Source: an uncultured Christensenella sp.
GTDB taxonomy: Bacteria; Bacillota_A; Clostridia; Christensenellales; Borkfalkiaceae
DNA: 64,000 nt
Direction: 5' to 3'
NCBI GenBank assembly: GCA_910579295.1
Contig: CAJTTC010000005.1
Coordinates: forward strand, 1 to 64,000
The notes below the pieces were generated by a model that saw only the letters and a list, made by a program, of their open reading frames with translations, made no database searches and was not told the origin of the DNA. Below are positions 49,499 to 57,690 of the stretch, one piece after another (the stretch's first letter is position 1; each line of letters begins with the position of its first letter). The position numbers and the translations under genes were made by a program.

Positions 49499-50803
49499 AT
49501 GTTTCTTTCTTCCCTTTTATCTTCTTATCACGACCGTATCGAAGTCGACGGTAAGAAATACTATCTGTACGAAGACGTATGGACGGACTACGCAAAGAGC
49601 TCGCACGCAACGACGTTTTTATACGTCGCGCTTGCCCTTGCCGTCGTACTCATCGCCATAGGCGTCTTCGTAAAATTAAAGAAGCCCGACAGCTTTGCCG
49701 CTTTTGTCAAGACGGCGGCGGTAATCGCGGTTTCGTTTGCAATCACCGTAATTATCACAATGCTCTCGCTCGGATTTGAAAAAATTTCCGAAAAGGGTCT
49801 GTGGAAAGAGCAGATGATTGAGCTCGTGCCTCCCTTGGTACTCGCCGCGACAATCGTCTTAGGCATAATCGCAAGCTACGTTGCAAGCCTGTTCGACAAA
49901 AAGGCGTTTAAAATTACGCTGATTGTTTGCCTGTCCGTCATAGCGGCGGCTCTTATAGCCACGGTGGTTTGCCTTATCGTGTACTATTCGAGAGCCATTG
50001 ACGGCGACGGCTACTACAACGACTACGTGACCGATTGGGAAACGGGCGAGCACCTCGACAACAAGGTAAATCAGCTCGTGCTCTACCTCTCGGCGGCGGC
50101 GCTGATTGCCGTTGCGGTTGCCGCGGCGTTTGTCGTAGACAGAAAGAACAAGACGCCGTTCGACAGCCGTTGTATTGCCTTTGCGGGCATAACGATTGCG
50201 CTTTCGTTCGCTCTGTCTTATATTAAATTCTGGGAAATGCCGCAGGGAGGCTCTATAACGCTTGCTTCACTCCTGCCCGTAATGCTGTTTGCATACATAT
50301 ACGGTCCGAAAAAAGGACTGTTAGCGGGCTTTGTTTACGGCATTCTTCAAGCCGTACAGGACGCGTACATAATACACCCCGCGCAATTTTTGCTCGACTA
50401 CCCGATAGCCTTTGCTATGATTGCCTTTGCGGGCGTATTTGCAAACGTCAAGGCGCTTGATAAAGTACCGCAGGTAAAATTTGCTTTGGGAGCTGTACTT
50501 GCGGGCGCTCTACGCTTCTTCTCGCACGTGCTTTCGGGAGTGTTCGCGTTCAGCGCTTACGCCATAGACAGCGGCGCTACCAACTATTGGGTTTACAGCT
50601 TGGCGTACAACTCGTTCGTATTCGTCGACCTCGTGCTCGTCGTAGTCGTGGGAGCCATACTGTTCTCGTCAAAAGCCTTCAACTCAAAGCTCAATTCTTT
50701 TAAAAAGGTAAAGGTACAGGCGACCGCCGCGGCAGAAACTTCCGCGCAGCTCACCGTCACCGACGAGGCGGCTGCAAACGAACCGCTGAACAAAAGTCTT
50801 TAA
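49499..50803 (+). CDS. thiT: Thiamine ECF transporter S component (ThiT) with extra membrane domain
   Basis: 434 aa. The C-terminal half (about 223-410) is ThiT: IAFAGITIALSFALSYIKFWEMPQGGSITLASLLPVML, the GGSITL motif, YGPKKGLLAGFVYGILQAVQD and FAYSYSLAYNSF-like end. It captures thiamine for a shared EcfAA'T module, which is not in this window. ThiT is normally about 180-200 aa. Here it is preceded by about 220 residues with five further hydrophobic segments (near 39-58, 70-90, 110-132, 138-163 and 197-216) of unknown role. AAGGAGG before ATG 49499. The TPP riboswitch upstream supports the substrate. Confidence 0.88.
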   Translation: MFLSSLLSSYHDRIEVDGKKYYLYEDVWTDYAKSSHATTFLYVALALAVVLIAIGVFVKLKKPDSFAAFVKTAAVIAVSFAITVIITMLSLGFEKISEKGLWKEQMIELVPPLVLAATIVLGIIASYVASLFDKKAFKITLIVCLSVIAAALIATVVCLIVYYSRAIDGDGYYNDYVTDWETGEHLDNKVNQLVLYLSAAALIAVAVAAAFVVDRKNKTPFDSRCIAFAGITIALSFALSYIKFWEMPQGGSITLASLLPVMLFAYIYGPKKGLLAGFVYGILQAVQDAYIIHPAQFLLDYPIAFAMIAFAGVFANVKALDKVPQVKFALGAVLAGALRFFSHVLSGVFAFSAYAIDSGATNYWVYSLAYNSFVFVDLVLVVVVGAILFSSKAFNSKLNSFKKVKVQATAAAETSAQLTVTDEAAANEPLNKSL

Positions 50804-50818
50804 ACAATTATAAATTCA

Positions 50819-50853
50819 ACCCGCCCGTCGTCAGACGAGCGGGTTATTTTTTT
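50819..50853 (+). terminator. Terminator after thiT
   Basis: CCCGCCCGTC / GACGAGCGGG (one mismatch) with loop GTCA, then TTATTTTTTT. It faces the end of the convergent rseP gene. Confidence 0.8.
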
Positions 50854-50870
50854 AAAAGACGGAAGATATT

Positions 50871-51986
50871 TTAACAACGGGCAAATTGCAGAATATCCAC
50901 CAGAACGGCAAACCCGAGGATAAGCACGAAGCCTATCGCGTGAATTACAGCCTCAACCTTGCGCGGCACAGGCTTGCGGAATATCCACTCTATAAGGCAG
51001 AAAATTACTTTACTGCCGTCCAGCGCGGGTATAGGCAACAGATTGAACACGGCGAGGTTTACGCCTATATAAGCCGCGACTTGCAAAAAGCTCTGTACGC
51101 CCTGCGCCGCCATCTGCCCCGTAAGCCTTATCGTAGTTATCGGGCCGCCCATCGCGCTCAGCCCCAGATTACCCGTAAGTAGTTCGCCGAGCACTCTGAA
51201 TATCGCGCCCGCCGTTTTAAACGAATAGGCGAAAGACCGCCCGACCGTACTAAAAAACGAAAAGCGGCAGTTTTCCGAGGTTACGCACCAATAGAGGTTG
51301 CCGTCCTCGCCCTCGTACGTGTCAGAGCCGAGAGCGCGCCAAAGCTTGCTTATCTCCGACGAATTTTTGAAATTGCAGTCCGAGCGAAGCACGACGTCGG
51401 CTTTTACTCTCTCCCCGCCGCGAATGAGGTCGAAGCTGACGGTATCGCCCGCGCTCTTGCCCTTTAATGCGTAAATGAGGTCCGCCGCGGAGTAAACTCC
51501 GACGCCCTCCGTTCCCAATATGATATCGTTCTCCGCCAAGCTGTATTCTACGGCGTACTGTTCGCTCTCGGCTATCGCGCCCATTTTATAGCACGGCTGA
51601 CCGAACGCAAAGAAGCCGATAAGTATGAGGACGAGCGCCAGAAGGTAGTTCATAAGAGCGCCGCTTATAAGAACGATTATCCTTTTCCAGGGCGCTTTGT
51701 TGTTGAATGAGTCGGGGTCGTTTTCCTCCTCGTCCTCGCCCTCGAACGCGCAGAAGCCGCCGAGAGGAAAGGCGCGCAAAGAAAACAGCGTGCCGTGCTT
51801 TTTACCCTTGCGCTTAAAGAGCTTGGGTCCGAAGCCTATGGCAAACTCGTTTATCTTGAAGCCCAAAATTCTGCCTGCAACGAAGTGCCCGAACTCGTGC
51901 ACGCAGATCATAGCGAGAAGTATTAAAATCGCAAGCAGAACGGATAGTACTATGCCGCCCGCCCCATTTACCAACAAGTTAGACAT
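50871..51986 (-). CDS. rseP: Site-2 zinc metalloprotease (RseP/RasP)
   Basis: 371-aa intramembrane protease that cleaves anti-sigma factors or signal-peptide remnants within the membrane. Helix 1 carries the zinc motif HEFGHFVAG (HExxH near residue 28), a central PDZ domain spans about 140-260, and the last helices carry LNLLPIPALDGSK, the LDG motif with the third zinc ligand Asp. The stop codon is 11 bp beyond the thiT terminator. It ends the envelope operon; 10 nt after dxr. Confidence 0.93.
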   Translation of the reverse strand: MSNLLVNGAGGIVLSVLLAILILLAMICVHEFGHFVAGRILGFKINEFAIGFGPKLFKRKGKKHGTLFSLRAFPLGGFCAFEGEDEEENDPDSFNNKAPWKRIIVLISGALMNYLLALVLILIGFFAFGQPCYKMGAIAESEQYAVEYSLAENDIILGTEGVGVYSAADLIYALKGKSAGDTVSFDLIRGGERVKADVVLRSDCNFKNSSEISKLWRALGSDTYEGEDGNLYWCVTSENCRFSFFSTVGRSFAYSFKTAGAIFRVLGELLTGNLGLSAMGGPITTIRLTGQMAAQGVQSFLQVAAYIGVNLAVFNLLPIPALDGSKVIFCLIEWIFRKPVPRKVEAVIHAIGFVLILGFAVLVDILQFARC

Positions 51987-51995
51987 TTACACCTT

Positions 51996-53135
51996 TTACT
52001 TTATTATTTTACAGGCTCGGAGAGCCGCCTCACGCGAACGCGCGTCAATTTCAGATAGCTGTCCGTAGCTTTCGACGCGCCCGTTCGCCGTAGCCGAAAC
52101 CACCGTTTCCGCAACCTTGAATATATCCGTATAGCCTATCCTGCCGCACAAAAATTCGTTGACGGCAATTTCGCTGGCGGCATTGAGCGCCGTGGGCAGT
52201 ACGCCGCCCGCCTCACCGCAGGAAAGCGCCAGATCGTAAAGCGGATAATCCTTGCGTATAAGCGGCTGAAATCCGAGGCTCAACGCCTGCGCAAAATCCA
52301 ACTGCCGCAAACTGCAATCGCATCTCCCGGGATAGGTTAGCGCAAGCTGTATAGGAAGCTCCATTGTCGGATATGACAGTTGCGCGAGCGTAGCCCCGTC
52401 CTTAAACTGCACCATAGAATGTACTATGCTCTGCGGGTGAATGACCGTGGCTATTTTTACATAGGGAGCGTTGAACAGGTGATGAGCCTCTATCACCTCG
52501 AAGCCCTTATTTAAAAGAGTTGCGCTGTCCACCGTAATTTTTGCGCCCATATTCCAGGTGGGATGAGCGAGAGCCTCCGCCGCCGTAACGTCCGACAGGC
52601 TCTCCCATTTTCTGCCGCGGAACGCGCCGCCGCTCGCCGTAATTACAAGTCTCTCAAAGCGCGCGGAGCGGTTGAACCCAAGGCACTGCCATATTGCGGA
52701 GTGCTCGCTGTCGACGGGCATAATCTCCTTTACGGCAGGCATAACGAGCTCGCCGCCGCACACCAGCGTTTCCTTATTGGCAAGCGCGAGAGGCAGACCG
52801 AGCTCTATCGCCTTTAAGCTGTATCCAAGCCCGGCAAAGCCGCCGCACGCAACGACCGCCACGTCCGCACCGCACTCCTCTATCGCCATCAGCGCGCCGT
52901 CGTCGCCCGTAAAGAACGTAGTTTCGGCGGGGATTTCGCCAAGACCTTGTGCCGCGCCCCCGTCCGTCAATGCGGCAAACTCGGGCTTGACGTTTTGAAG
53001 CTGTTCCGAAAAAAGCTTAGCAGACCCGCGCGCAACGAGAGCTACGAGCTTAAATTTGTCGGCGTTGCGGCGAACGACGTCGATTACCTGTCTGCCTATC
53101 GAGCCCGTACTGCCCACAAGAGCAATCTTCTTCAT
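51996..53135 (-). CDS. dxr: 1-deoxy-D-xylulose-5-phosphate reductoisomerase
   Basis: 379 aa; catalyses the second step of the MEP isoprenoid pathway with NADPH and a divalent metal. N-terminal Rossmann motif GSTGSIG, LANKETLVCGG, active-site loop PVDSEHSAIWQCL, the metal ligands in MGAKITVDSATLLNKGFEVIEAHHLF, and QSIVHSMVQFKDGA. Length is typical. It supplies precursors for the UppS product made by the gene two positions upstream. A hairpin terminator separates it from cdsA, and a TATAAT lies 5 nt before its ATG, so it may have its own weak promoter. Confidence 0.95.
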   Translation of the reverse strand: MKKIALVGSTGSIGRQVIDVVRRNADKFKLVALVARGSAKLFSEQLQNVKPEFAALTDGGAAQGLGEIPAETTFFTGDDGALMAIEECGADVAVVACGGFAGLGYSLKAIELGLPLALANKETLVCGGELVMPAVKEIMPVDSEHSAIWQCLGFNRSARFERLVITASGGAFRGRKWESLSDVTAAEALAHPTWNMGAKITVDSATLLNKGFEVIEAHHLFNAPYVKIATVIHPQSIVHSMVQFKDGATLAQLSYPTMELPIQLALTYPGRCDCSLRQLDFAQALSLGFQPLIRKDYPLYDLALSCGEAGGVLPTALNAASEIAVNEFLCGRIGYTDIFKVAETVVSATANGRVESYGQLSEIDARSREAALRACKIIK

Positions 53136-53178
53136 ATCTATTATACCCTTTAAATTTCAATTAATGTCTTAAACTAAC

Positions 53179-53201
53179 GAAAAAGGCGGCGCGAAGCCGC
53201 C
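53179..53201 (-). terminator. Internal terminator between cdsA and dxr
   Basis: On the minus strand GGCGGC (53201-53196), loop TTCGC, GCCGCC (53190-53185), then TTTTTCG. It lies in the 97-nt gap inside an otherwise continuous operon, so it probably lowers rather than ends transcription of dxr and rseP. Confidence 0.6.
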
Positions 53202-53232
53202 TGTTAAAATTGTATTTTAAAACCGACAGCCG

Positions 53233-54195
53233 TTATATCAACATAAAGCAAACGACAATCGAAACGGTGGCGAAGAGCATACTGTCAAACCTGTCCAGAA
53301 CGCCGCCGTGACCGGGCAAGATGTTGCCCATATCCTTTACGCCGCAACCGCGCTTTATCGCGCTTTCAAGCAAATCGCCCATCTGCGCGAGCAAGCCCGT
53401 GGGAAGCGCTATGAGAATGAGCACTACCACTTTGGGCAACGAGCCGTCGTAAACGAAGTCTACGCAGGGCGCGTATTCGCAGATTAACCAAGTAATTACA
53501 GCCGCCAGAATGCCGCCCAAAAAGCCGCCCACCGCGCCTATGACAGTCTTGTTGGGGCTTGTGTACGGAGCCAACTTTAACGGCAGCAATTTACCGAAAA
53601 GCTTGCCGAGCAAGAATGCGCCGACGTCGACAAAAGGCACTATCATAAACAGAAGGAGTATTGCGACCTCCGAATTTTCCATAAGATGATTGATATTAGG
53701 TCCTACGCACGCGAGCGCGCCGCAGTACAAAATGCACAGCTCGGCATACGCCGTACTCTTCAAATCGCTCCTCTCGTGGTCGAAAACCGTAAGAGCCGCC
53801 GCCGTCATTGCGCCGAGACTGCCTACCGCAAGTAACAGAACGAGAGCTATTCCTCCGGGCAAATCGGTCTTGCCTATCTTTATAGCGACCATTTTGCCGA
53901 TTACAAACGCGGGAATGAGCAACGCGCAAGTGACTATTACGACTATACGCTGAGCCTTTGATATGCCGCCCGTAATCGCCGCGCCGCCCGTCGGTTCACC
54001 CTCTGAGGCGCGCTTGTGTTCGCCGAGAGCGCGGGTAAATTCGTAAGCTCCGATAACGGATATAGCCCAGAACAGCAAGTCCACGCCAATCGCTCCGTAA
54101 TCCATTCCGTCCTGTACGGGTATGAGCAATTTCATAGCCAGCAGTCCCGCTATTACTATAACGTAGCAGACGCCGGTTATAAACCTCTTTTTCAT
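53233..54195 (-). CDS. cdsA: Phosphatidate cytidylyltransferase
   Basis: 320 aa, about eight transmembrane helices. Makes CDP-diacylglycerol from phosphatidate and CTP for phospholipid synthesis. C-terminal family signature present: ESAIKRGCGVKDMGNILPGH followed by GGVLDRFDSMLFA (K, D, G, D catalytic pattern). The loop between helices 2 and 3 holds a Gly/Thr-rich insert (EGEPTGGAAITGGISK), longer than usual. ATG 54195 has AAAGGAG 8 nt upstream; a TTG codon directly before it is the alternative. It follows uppS by 13 nt. Confidence 0.93.
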   Translation of the reverse strand: MKKRFITGVCYVIVIAGLLAMKLLIPVQDGMDYGAIGVDLLFWAISVIGAYEFTRALGEHKRASEGEPTGGAAITGGISKAQRIVVIVTCALLIPAFVIGKMVAIKIGKTDLPGGIALVLLLAVGSLGAMTAAALTVFDHERSDLKSTAYAELCILYCGALACVGPNINHLMENSEVAILLLFMIVPFVDVGAFLLGKLFGKLLPLKLAPYTSPNKTVIGAVGGFLGGILAAVITWLICEYAPCVDFVYDGSLPKVVVLILIALPTGLLAQMGDLLESAIKRGCGVKDMGNILPGHGGVLDRFDSMLFATVSIVVCFMLI

Positions 54196-54208
54196 CAACT
54201 AAACTCCT

Positions 54209-54904
54209 TTAATTCCTGCCGAAACGCCGTACGCGCCTTGAATATTCGGCTATTGCCCTCTCAAATTCGGCATTTGTAAAATCAGGAAATAACACGTCTG
54301 TAAAATACAGTTCGGCATAAGCCGCTTGCCATAGCAAAAAGTTGGAGAGCCTCAACTCTCCGCCCGTACGGATAATAAAATCGGGGTCGGGAATGCCGCG
54401 CGTGTCCAAAAGGCGGGAAAACTCCTCACCGCCGACGGCTAAACCGTCTTTGACCGCAGAGTTAACCGCGCGCAGAATTTCATTGCGCCCGCCGTAGCCA
54501 ATCGCCATTATGAACGTAAAGTCGGCGCTTTCGGGCGATTTTTTTATCCCGTCCGAAATGAGCCTGCTCACGTCGTCGGGTAACAGCGACAAATCGCCGA
54601 TTACCTTTAACGCCGCGCCGAGCGCAAGAAGCTTTTCCACGCAGTCGTTGAAACGCCTTCGCATAAGGTCGAACATCTTTCCGAGCTCTTCCTCGGGGCG
54701 TTGCAGATTTTCGGTGGAAAGCGCGTACACGGTAAGGTATTTTATGCCCATACTCTTCGCCTTTTCGGCAAGACCTACCATTCGGGTAAGCCCCGAGCCG
54801 TGTCCGTCGGTTGTAAGCAGTAAGCGTTTTTTCGCCCACCGCCTGTTGCCGTCCATTATAATCGCCGCGTGCACGGGCACGTTTTCTATCTCTTTTTTCG
54901 CCAT
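54209..54904 (-). CDS. uppS: Undecaprenyl diphosphate synthase
   Basis: 231 aa cis-prenyltransferase making the C55 lipid carrier for cell-wall synthesis. Marks: AAIIMDGNRRWAKKR with the catalytic Asp, GHGSGLTRM, YLTVYALSTENLQRP, and the C-terminal DFIIRTGGELRLSNFLLWQAA plus AYAELYFTD. Length is a little short of the common 240-250 aa but all five conserved regions are present. It is next to cdsA and frr, the usual Bacillota order. Confidence 0.95.
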   Translation of the reverse strand: MAKKEIENVPVHAAIIMDGNRRWAKKRLLLTTDGHGSGLTRMVGLAEKAKSMGIKYLTVYALSTENLQRPEEELGKMFDLMRRRFNDCVEKLLALGAALKVIGDLSLLPDDVSRLISDGIKKSPESADFTFIMAIGYGGRNEILRAVNSAVKDGLAVGGEEFSRLLDTRGIPDPDFIIRTGGELRLSNFLLWQAAYAELYFTDVLFPDFTNAEFERAIAEYSRRVRRFGRN

Positions 54905-54947
54905 AAAACCTTTACTATAATCAATAATTTATAATTATGATTATCAA

Positions 54948-55517
54948 TTAAACCGTCATTATTTCTTTTTCCTTTGCGGAGACTGCCGCTTCCACCTTAG
55001 AAACGGCTTCGGAAACAAGCTTTTCGACTTCCTTTTCGCCGAGAGAGAACTCGTCCTCGGAAATCGACTTGTCGTTTTTGAGCTTCTTTAATCCGTCCAT
55101 AGCCTCGCGGCGCACGTTACGCTGGGCAACCTTTGCGTCCTCGCCCATCTTCCTTATCTGCTTTACAAGGTCGCGGCGGCGTTCCTCGGTGAGTTCGGGG
55201 AAAACAAGCCTTATCACCTTGCCGTCGTTGGTGGGCGTAAGTCCGATATTTGAAACCTGAATAGCCTTTTCGATGCCCTTCAACGCCGACATATCCCAAG
55301 GGGCGATGACAAGGCATCTGCCCTCCTGCACGGAGACGTTTGCCATTTGCGTTACGGGCGTCATCGCGCCGTAGTAATCGACGGTTACTTTGTCGAGAAT
55401 GTGCGGATTGGCGCGCCCCGCGCGGATAGCCGCGTAGTCCTCTTTGAGCACCGACACCGCCTTATCGAGCTTATCGTCGAGAATGAGTATTATTTCTTCA
55501 ATCAATTCGTTTTCCAT
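54948..55517 (-). CDS. frr: Ribosome recycling factor
   Basis: 189 aa. With EF-G it splits post-termination ribosomes. Evidence: KAVSVLKEDYAAIRAGRANPHILDKV, VTVDYYGAMTPVTQMANVS, LVIAPWDMSALKGIEKAI, PELTEERRRDLVKQIRKMGEDAKVAQRNVRR, all canonical and in order. Slightly longer at the N-terminus than the usual 185 aa. GGAG 9 nt before ATG 55517; 47 nt after pyrH. Confidence 0.96.
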   Translation of the reverse strand: MENELIEEIILILDDKLDKAVSVLKEDYAAIRAGRANPHILDKVTVDYYGAMTPVTQMANVSVQEGRCLVIAPWDMSALKGIEKAIQVSNIGLTPTNDGKVIRLVFPELTEERRRDLVKQIRKMGEDAKVAQRNVRREAMDGLKKLKNDKSISEDEFSLGEKEVEKLVSEAVSKVEAAVSAKEKEIMTV

Positions 55518-55564
55518 GGTTCTGTCTCCTGTTTTATTGATTTATATAATGTTGTGCAAATTTA

Positions 55565-56275
55565 TCAGTGGTTATCTATAACCGTGCCGAGCTTTTCGCC
55601 GCAGACGACGCGCACAATCGAATTTTCTTCGTCAAGCCCGAAAGCTATTACGGGAATGTCGTTTTCCATACACATAGTTGCGGCTGTCGCGTCCATAGCC
55701 TTTATGCCGTTCTTGATTATGTCTATATAATTTATATGCTCGTACTTTTTAGCCGCGTGGTTGATTTTGGGGTCGCTGTCATAAATGCCGTCGATATTCT
55801 TCGCCATCATCAAAAGGTCGGCTTGAATTTCGCACGCGCGCTGAGCCGCCGCCGTATCCGTGGAGCAATAGGGATTGCCCGTGCCGCACGCCATTATTAC
55901 AACTCTGCCCTTCTCGAAATGATGCAGAGCCTTGCGCAGAATATACGGCTCGGCAACCGAGGTCATTATAAGCGCCGTCTGCACTCTCGTAGGTATTCCG
56001 CGCTGTTCGAGGGCGTCCATCATAGCCAACGAATTCATAACCGTCGCAAGCATACCCATATGGTCGGCAGTCGTTCGGTCCATCTTTTTGCCCTGCCTGC
56101 CGCGCCAGAAGTTGCCGCCGCCTATAACGAGCGCAATCTCAACGCCCATTTTTTTAATGGCTTCAATCTGATCGACAACGCCGCTTATAACGTTTTCGTT
56201 TAAGCCGTGCCCGTCCTTGCCCGCAAGCGCCTCTCCCGAGAGCTTTATCAACACCCTTTTGTATTTCGGTTGCAT
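55565..56275 (-). CDS. pyrH: UMP kinase
   Basis: 236 aa; phosphorylates UMP to UDP. Amino-acid-kinase fold: KRVLIKLSGEAL, ALVIGGGNFWRG, DHMGMLATVMNSLAM, ACGTGNPYCSTDTAAAQRA and the KNIDGIYDSDPK signature. Hexameric bacterial type regulated by GTP and UTP. First gene of the pyrH-frr-uppS-cdsA-dxr-rseP cluster with promoter TTGCTT-17-TATAAT at 56310-56338; tsf lies 195-420 nt further upstream. Confidence 0.96.
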   Translation of the reverse strand: MQPKYKRVLIKLSGEALAGKDGHGLNENVISGVVDQIEAIKKMGVEIALVIGGGNFWRGRQGKKMDRTTADHMGMLATVMNSLAMMDALEQRGIPTRVQTALIMTSVAEPYILRKALHHFEKGRVVIMACGTGNPYCSTDTAAAQRACEIQADLLMMAKNIDGIYDSDPKINHAAKKYEHINYIDIIKNGIKAMDATAATMCMENDIPVIAFGLDEENSIVRVVCGEKLGTVIDNH

Positions 56276-56309
56276 AACTCCTCCGCTTTATTTAGATTTC
56301 CACCGCCTA

Positions 56310-56338
56310 ATTATACCATATGAGAAAAAGTAAAGCAA
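56310..56338 (-). promoter_or_regulatory. Promoter of the pyrH operon
   Basis: Minus strand TTGCTT (56338-56333), 17-nt spacer, TATAAT (56315-56310). Confidence 0.75.
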
Positions 56339-56416
56339 TATAAATCGGCAAAAAATTTTAACAATGCTATAATATTGCAAAAGTTGACAAACTGTCGGCA
56401 ACGCAAAAAATAGTTG

Positions 56417-56445
56417 TTGCTAAACGTCGGATCGCGTATTATAAT
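56417..56445 (+). promoter_or_regulatory. Plus-strand promoter in the pyrH-tsf gap
   Basis: TTGCTA (56417-56422), 17-nt spacer, TATAAT (56440-56445). It faces away from pyrH and has no co-directional gene downstream. Confidence 0.55.
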
Positions 56446-56451
56446 GTTGAG

Positions 56452-56630
56452 CTTTCCCCGCTCCCGACGCTTAGCTTTTCTTCTCTATAATTACTGTTAT
56501 GCTGTTTTTTGCCTTGCTATATAAAAACGTATAGACGCCTGTCAACACCGCGCCGACAATAAATAAAGGCACAAGCACGGCGATACAGAAAAGGCATAGC
56601 CTGTCGCTATGCCTTAATTTTTTTATTTGC
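56452..56630 (+). ncRNA. Candidate small RNA ending in a strong terminator
   Basis: A transcript from the promoter at 56417-56445 would run about 170 nt to AAGGCATAG / CTATGCCTT (9-bp stem near 56598-56622), which is followed on the plus strand by AATTTTTTTATTT, a good intrinsic terminator. The region has no plus-strand coding potential beyond an 11-codon frame with no ribosome site. On the opposite strand a 65-codon frame (56668 to 56471, TTG start, no ribosome site, one hydrophobic helix) also covers it, so the alternative is a small membrane protein after tsf. Confidence 0.35.
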
Positions 56631-56691
56631 GTCTTATTAAATTCCCTATGGGTAACTACAAAATGCAAGGTTTTTTATTGTTTAATATTGT

Positions 56692-57597
56692 TTAGTTCTT
56701 CTTCATTGCTTCAACTTGCTTAGCAACTTCGTCCTGCAAGTTTTCCTGCTTCTTTTCGATGCCCTCGCCCATTTCCCAACGAACAAAACGCGTTACCTTG
56801 AACTTTTTGCCGATAACCTGTTCTACGGTCTGGCTGTCGTCCTTTACGAACGCCTGCTTCAAAAGGCAGTTTTCGGAATAGTATTTGCCGATTTTACCCA
56901 TAACGATTTTCTCCAAAATCTCCTTGGGCTTCTTCGCGTTCTTTTCGTCGTTCTGCATCTGAACGAGCATAATCTCCTTTTCCTTCTCGATAACCTCGGC
57001 GGGAACTTCCTCCGCAGTTACGTAAGAGGGCTTGCTTGCGGCAATCTGCAAAGCTACGTCGTGCAACGTTTCCTCACTGCCTGCGGTGAAGTCAACGGCT
57101 TCAACCATAACGCCGACCTTACCGCCCATATGGATATAGGTTTCTACCTTGCCGCTCGTTTCGTAAATTTCAAATCTGCGGATAGCGATTTTTTCGCCGA
57201 TAACCGCCGTTGCGCCCGTGATATAGTCCTTAACGGTTGCGCCTTCGAGGGGGCACGCGTTGAGCGCTTCGATATCGGCAGGCTTGTTTTCGGCTATAAC
57301 CTTAGCCACAGCGTCAACTATGCCGTGGAACTTGTCGCCCTTGGAAACGAAATCGCTCTCGCAGTTGATTTCGAGGAGAACGCCCACGCCGCACTTAGCG
57401 CAAACGTACGCGCCTACTGCGCCCTCAGCCGCAATACGGCTCTCCTTTTTAACCGCCTTGGCAATGCCGCGCTCTCTCAAAAGCTCCGCCGCCTTCTCCA
57501 TATCGCCGTCGGCGTCGGTCAAAGCCTTCTTGCAATCGAGCATGCCTGCTCCGCTCTTATCTCTCAAAGTCATTACGTCTTTTGCCGTAAATGCCAT
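56692..57597 (-). CDS. tsf: Elongation factor Ts
   Basis: 301 aa; exchanges GDP for GTP on EF-Tu. N-terminal UBA-like domain with LRDKSGAGMLDCKKAL (Ser where Thr is usual in TGAG), AVKKESRIAAEGAVGAYV, the NCESDFVSKGDKF contact region to EF-Tu, and the C-terminal coiled coil and dimer module (LLKQAFVKDDSQTVEQV). Length is typical. It lies 93 nt after rpsB and shares its promoter. Confidence 0.96.
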   Translation of the reverse strand: MAFTAKDVMTLRDKSGAGMLDCKKALTDADGDMEKAAELLRERGIAKAVKKESRIAAEGAVGAYVCAKCGVGVLLEINCESDFVSKGDKFHGIVDAVAKVIAENKPADIEALNACPLEGATVKDYITGATAVIGEKIAIRRFEIYETSGKVETYIHMGGKVGVMVEAVDFTAGSEETLHDVALQIAASKPSYVTAEEVPAEVIEKEKEIMLVQMQNDEKNAKKPKEILEKIVMGKIGKYYSENCLLKQAFVKDDSQTVEQVIGKKFKVTRFVRWEMGEGIEKKQENLQDEVAKQVEAMKKN

Positions 57598-57690
57598 AAT
57601 ATTTATCTCCTTATACTCTTACTTAAACACTTTTTGCAATGCGGATTGCGCACAATCTCCAATCGCGCATTCCTTATTTCCGATTGACCG

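Noticed and set aside
56471..56668. 65-codon minus-strand frame downstream of tsf
   Set aside because: It has a hydrophobic helix but starts at TTG without a ribosome site and contains the terminator stem. Kept only as an alternative to the small RNA.
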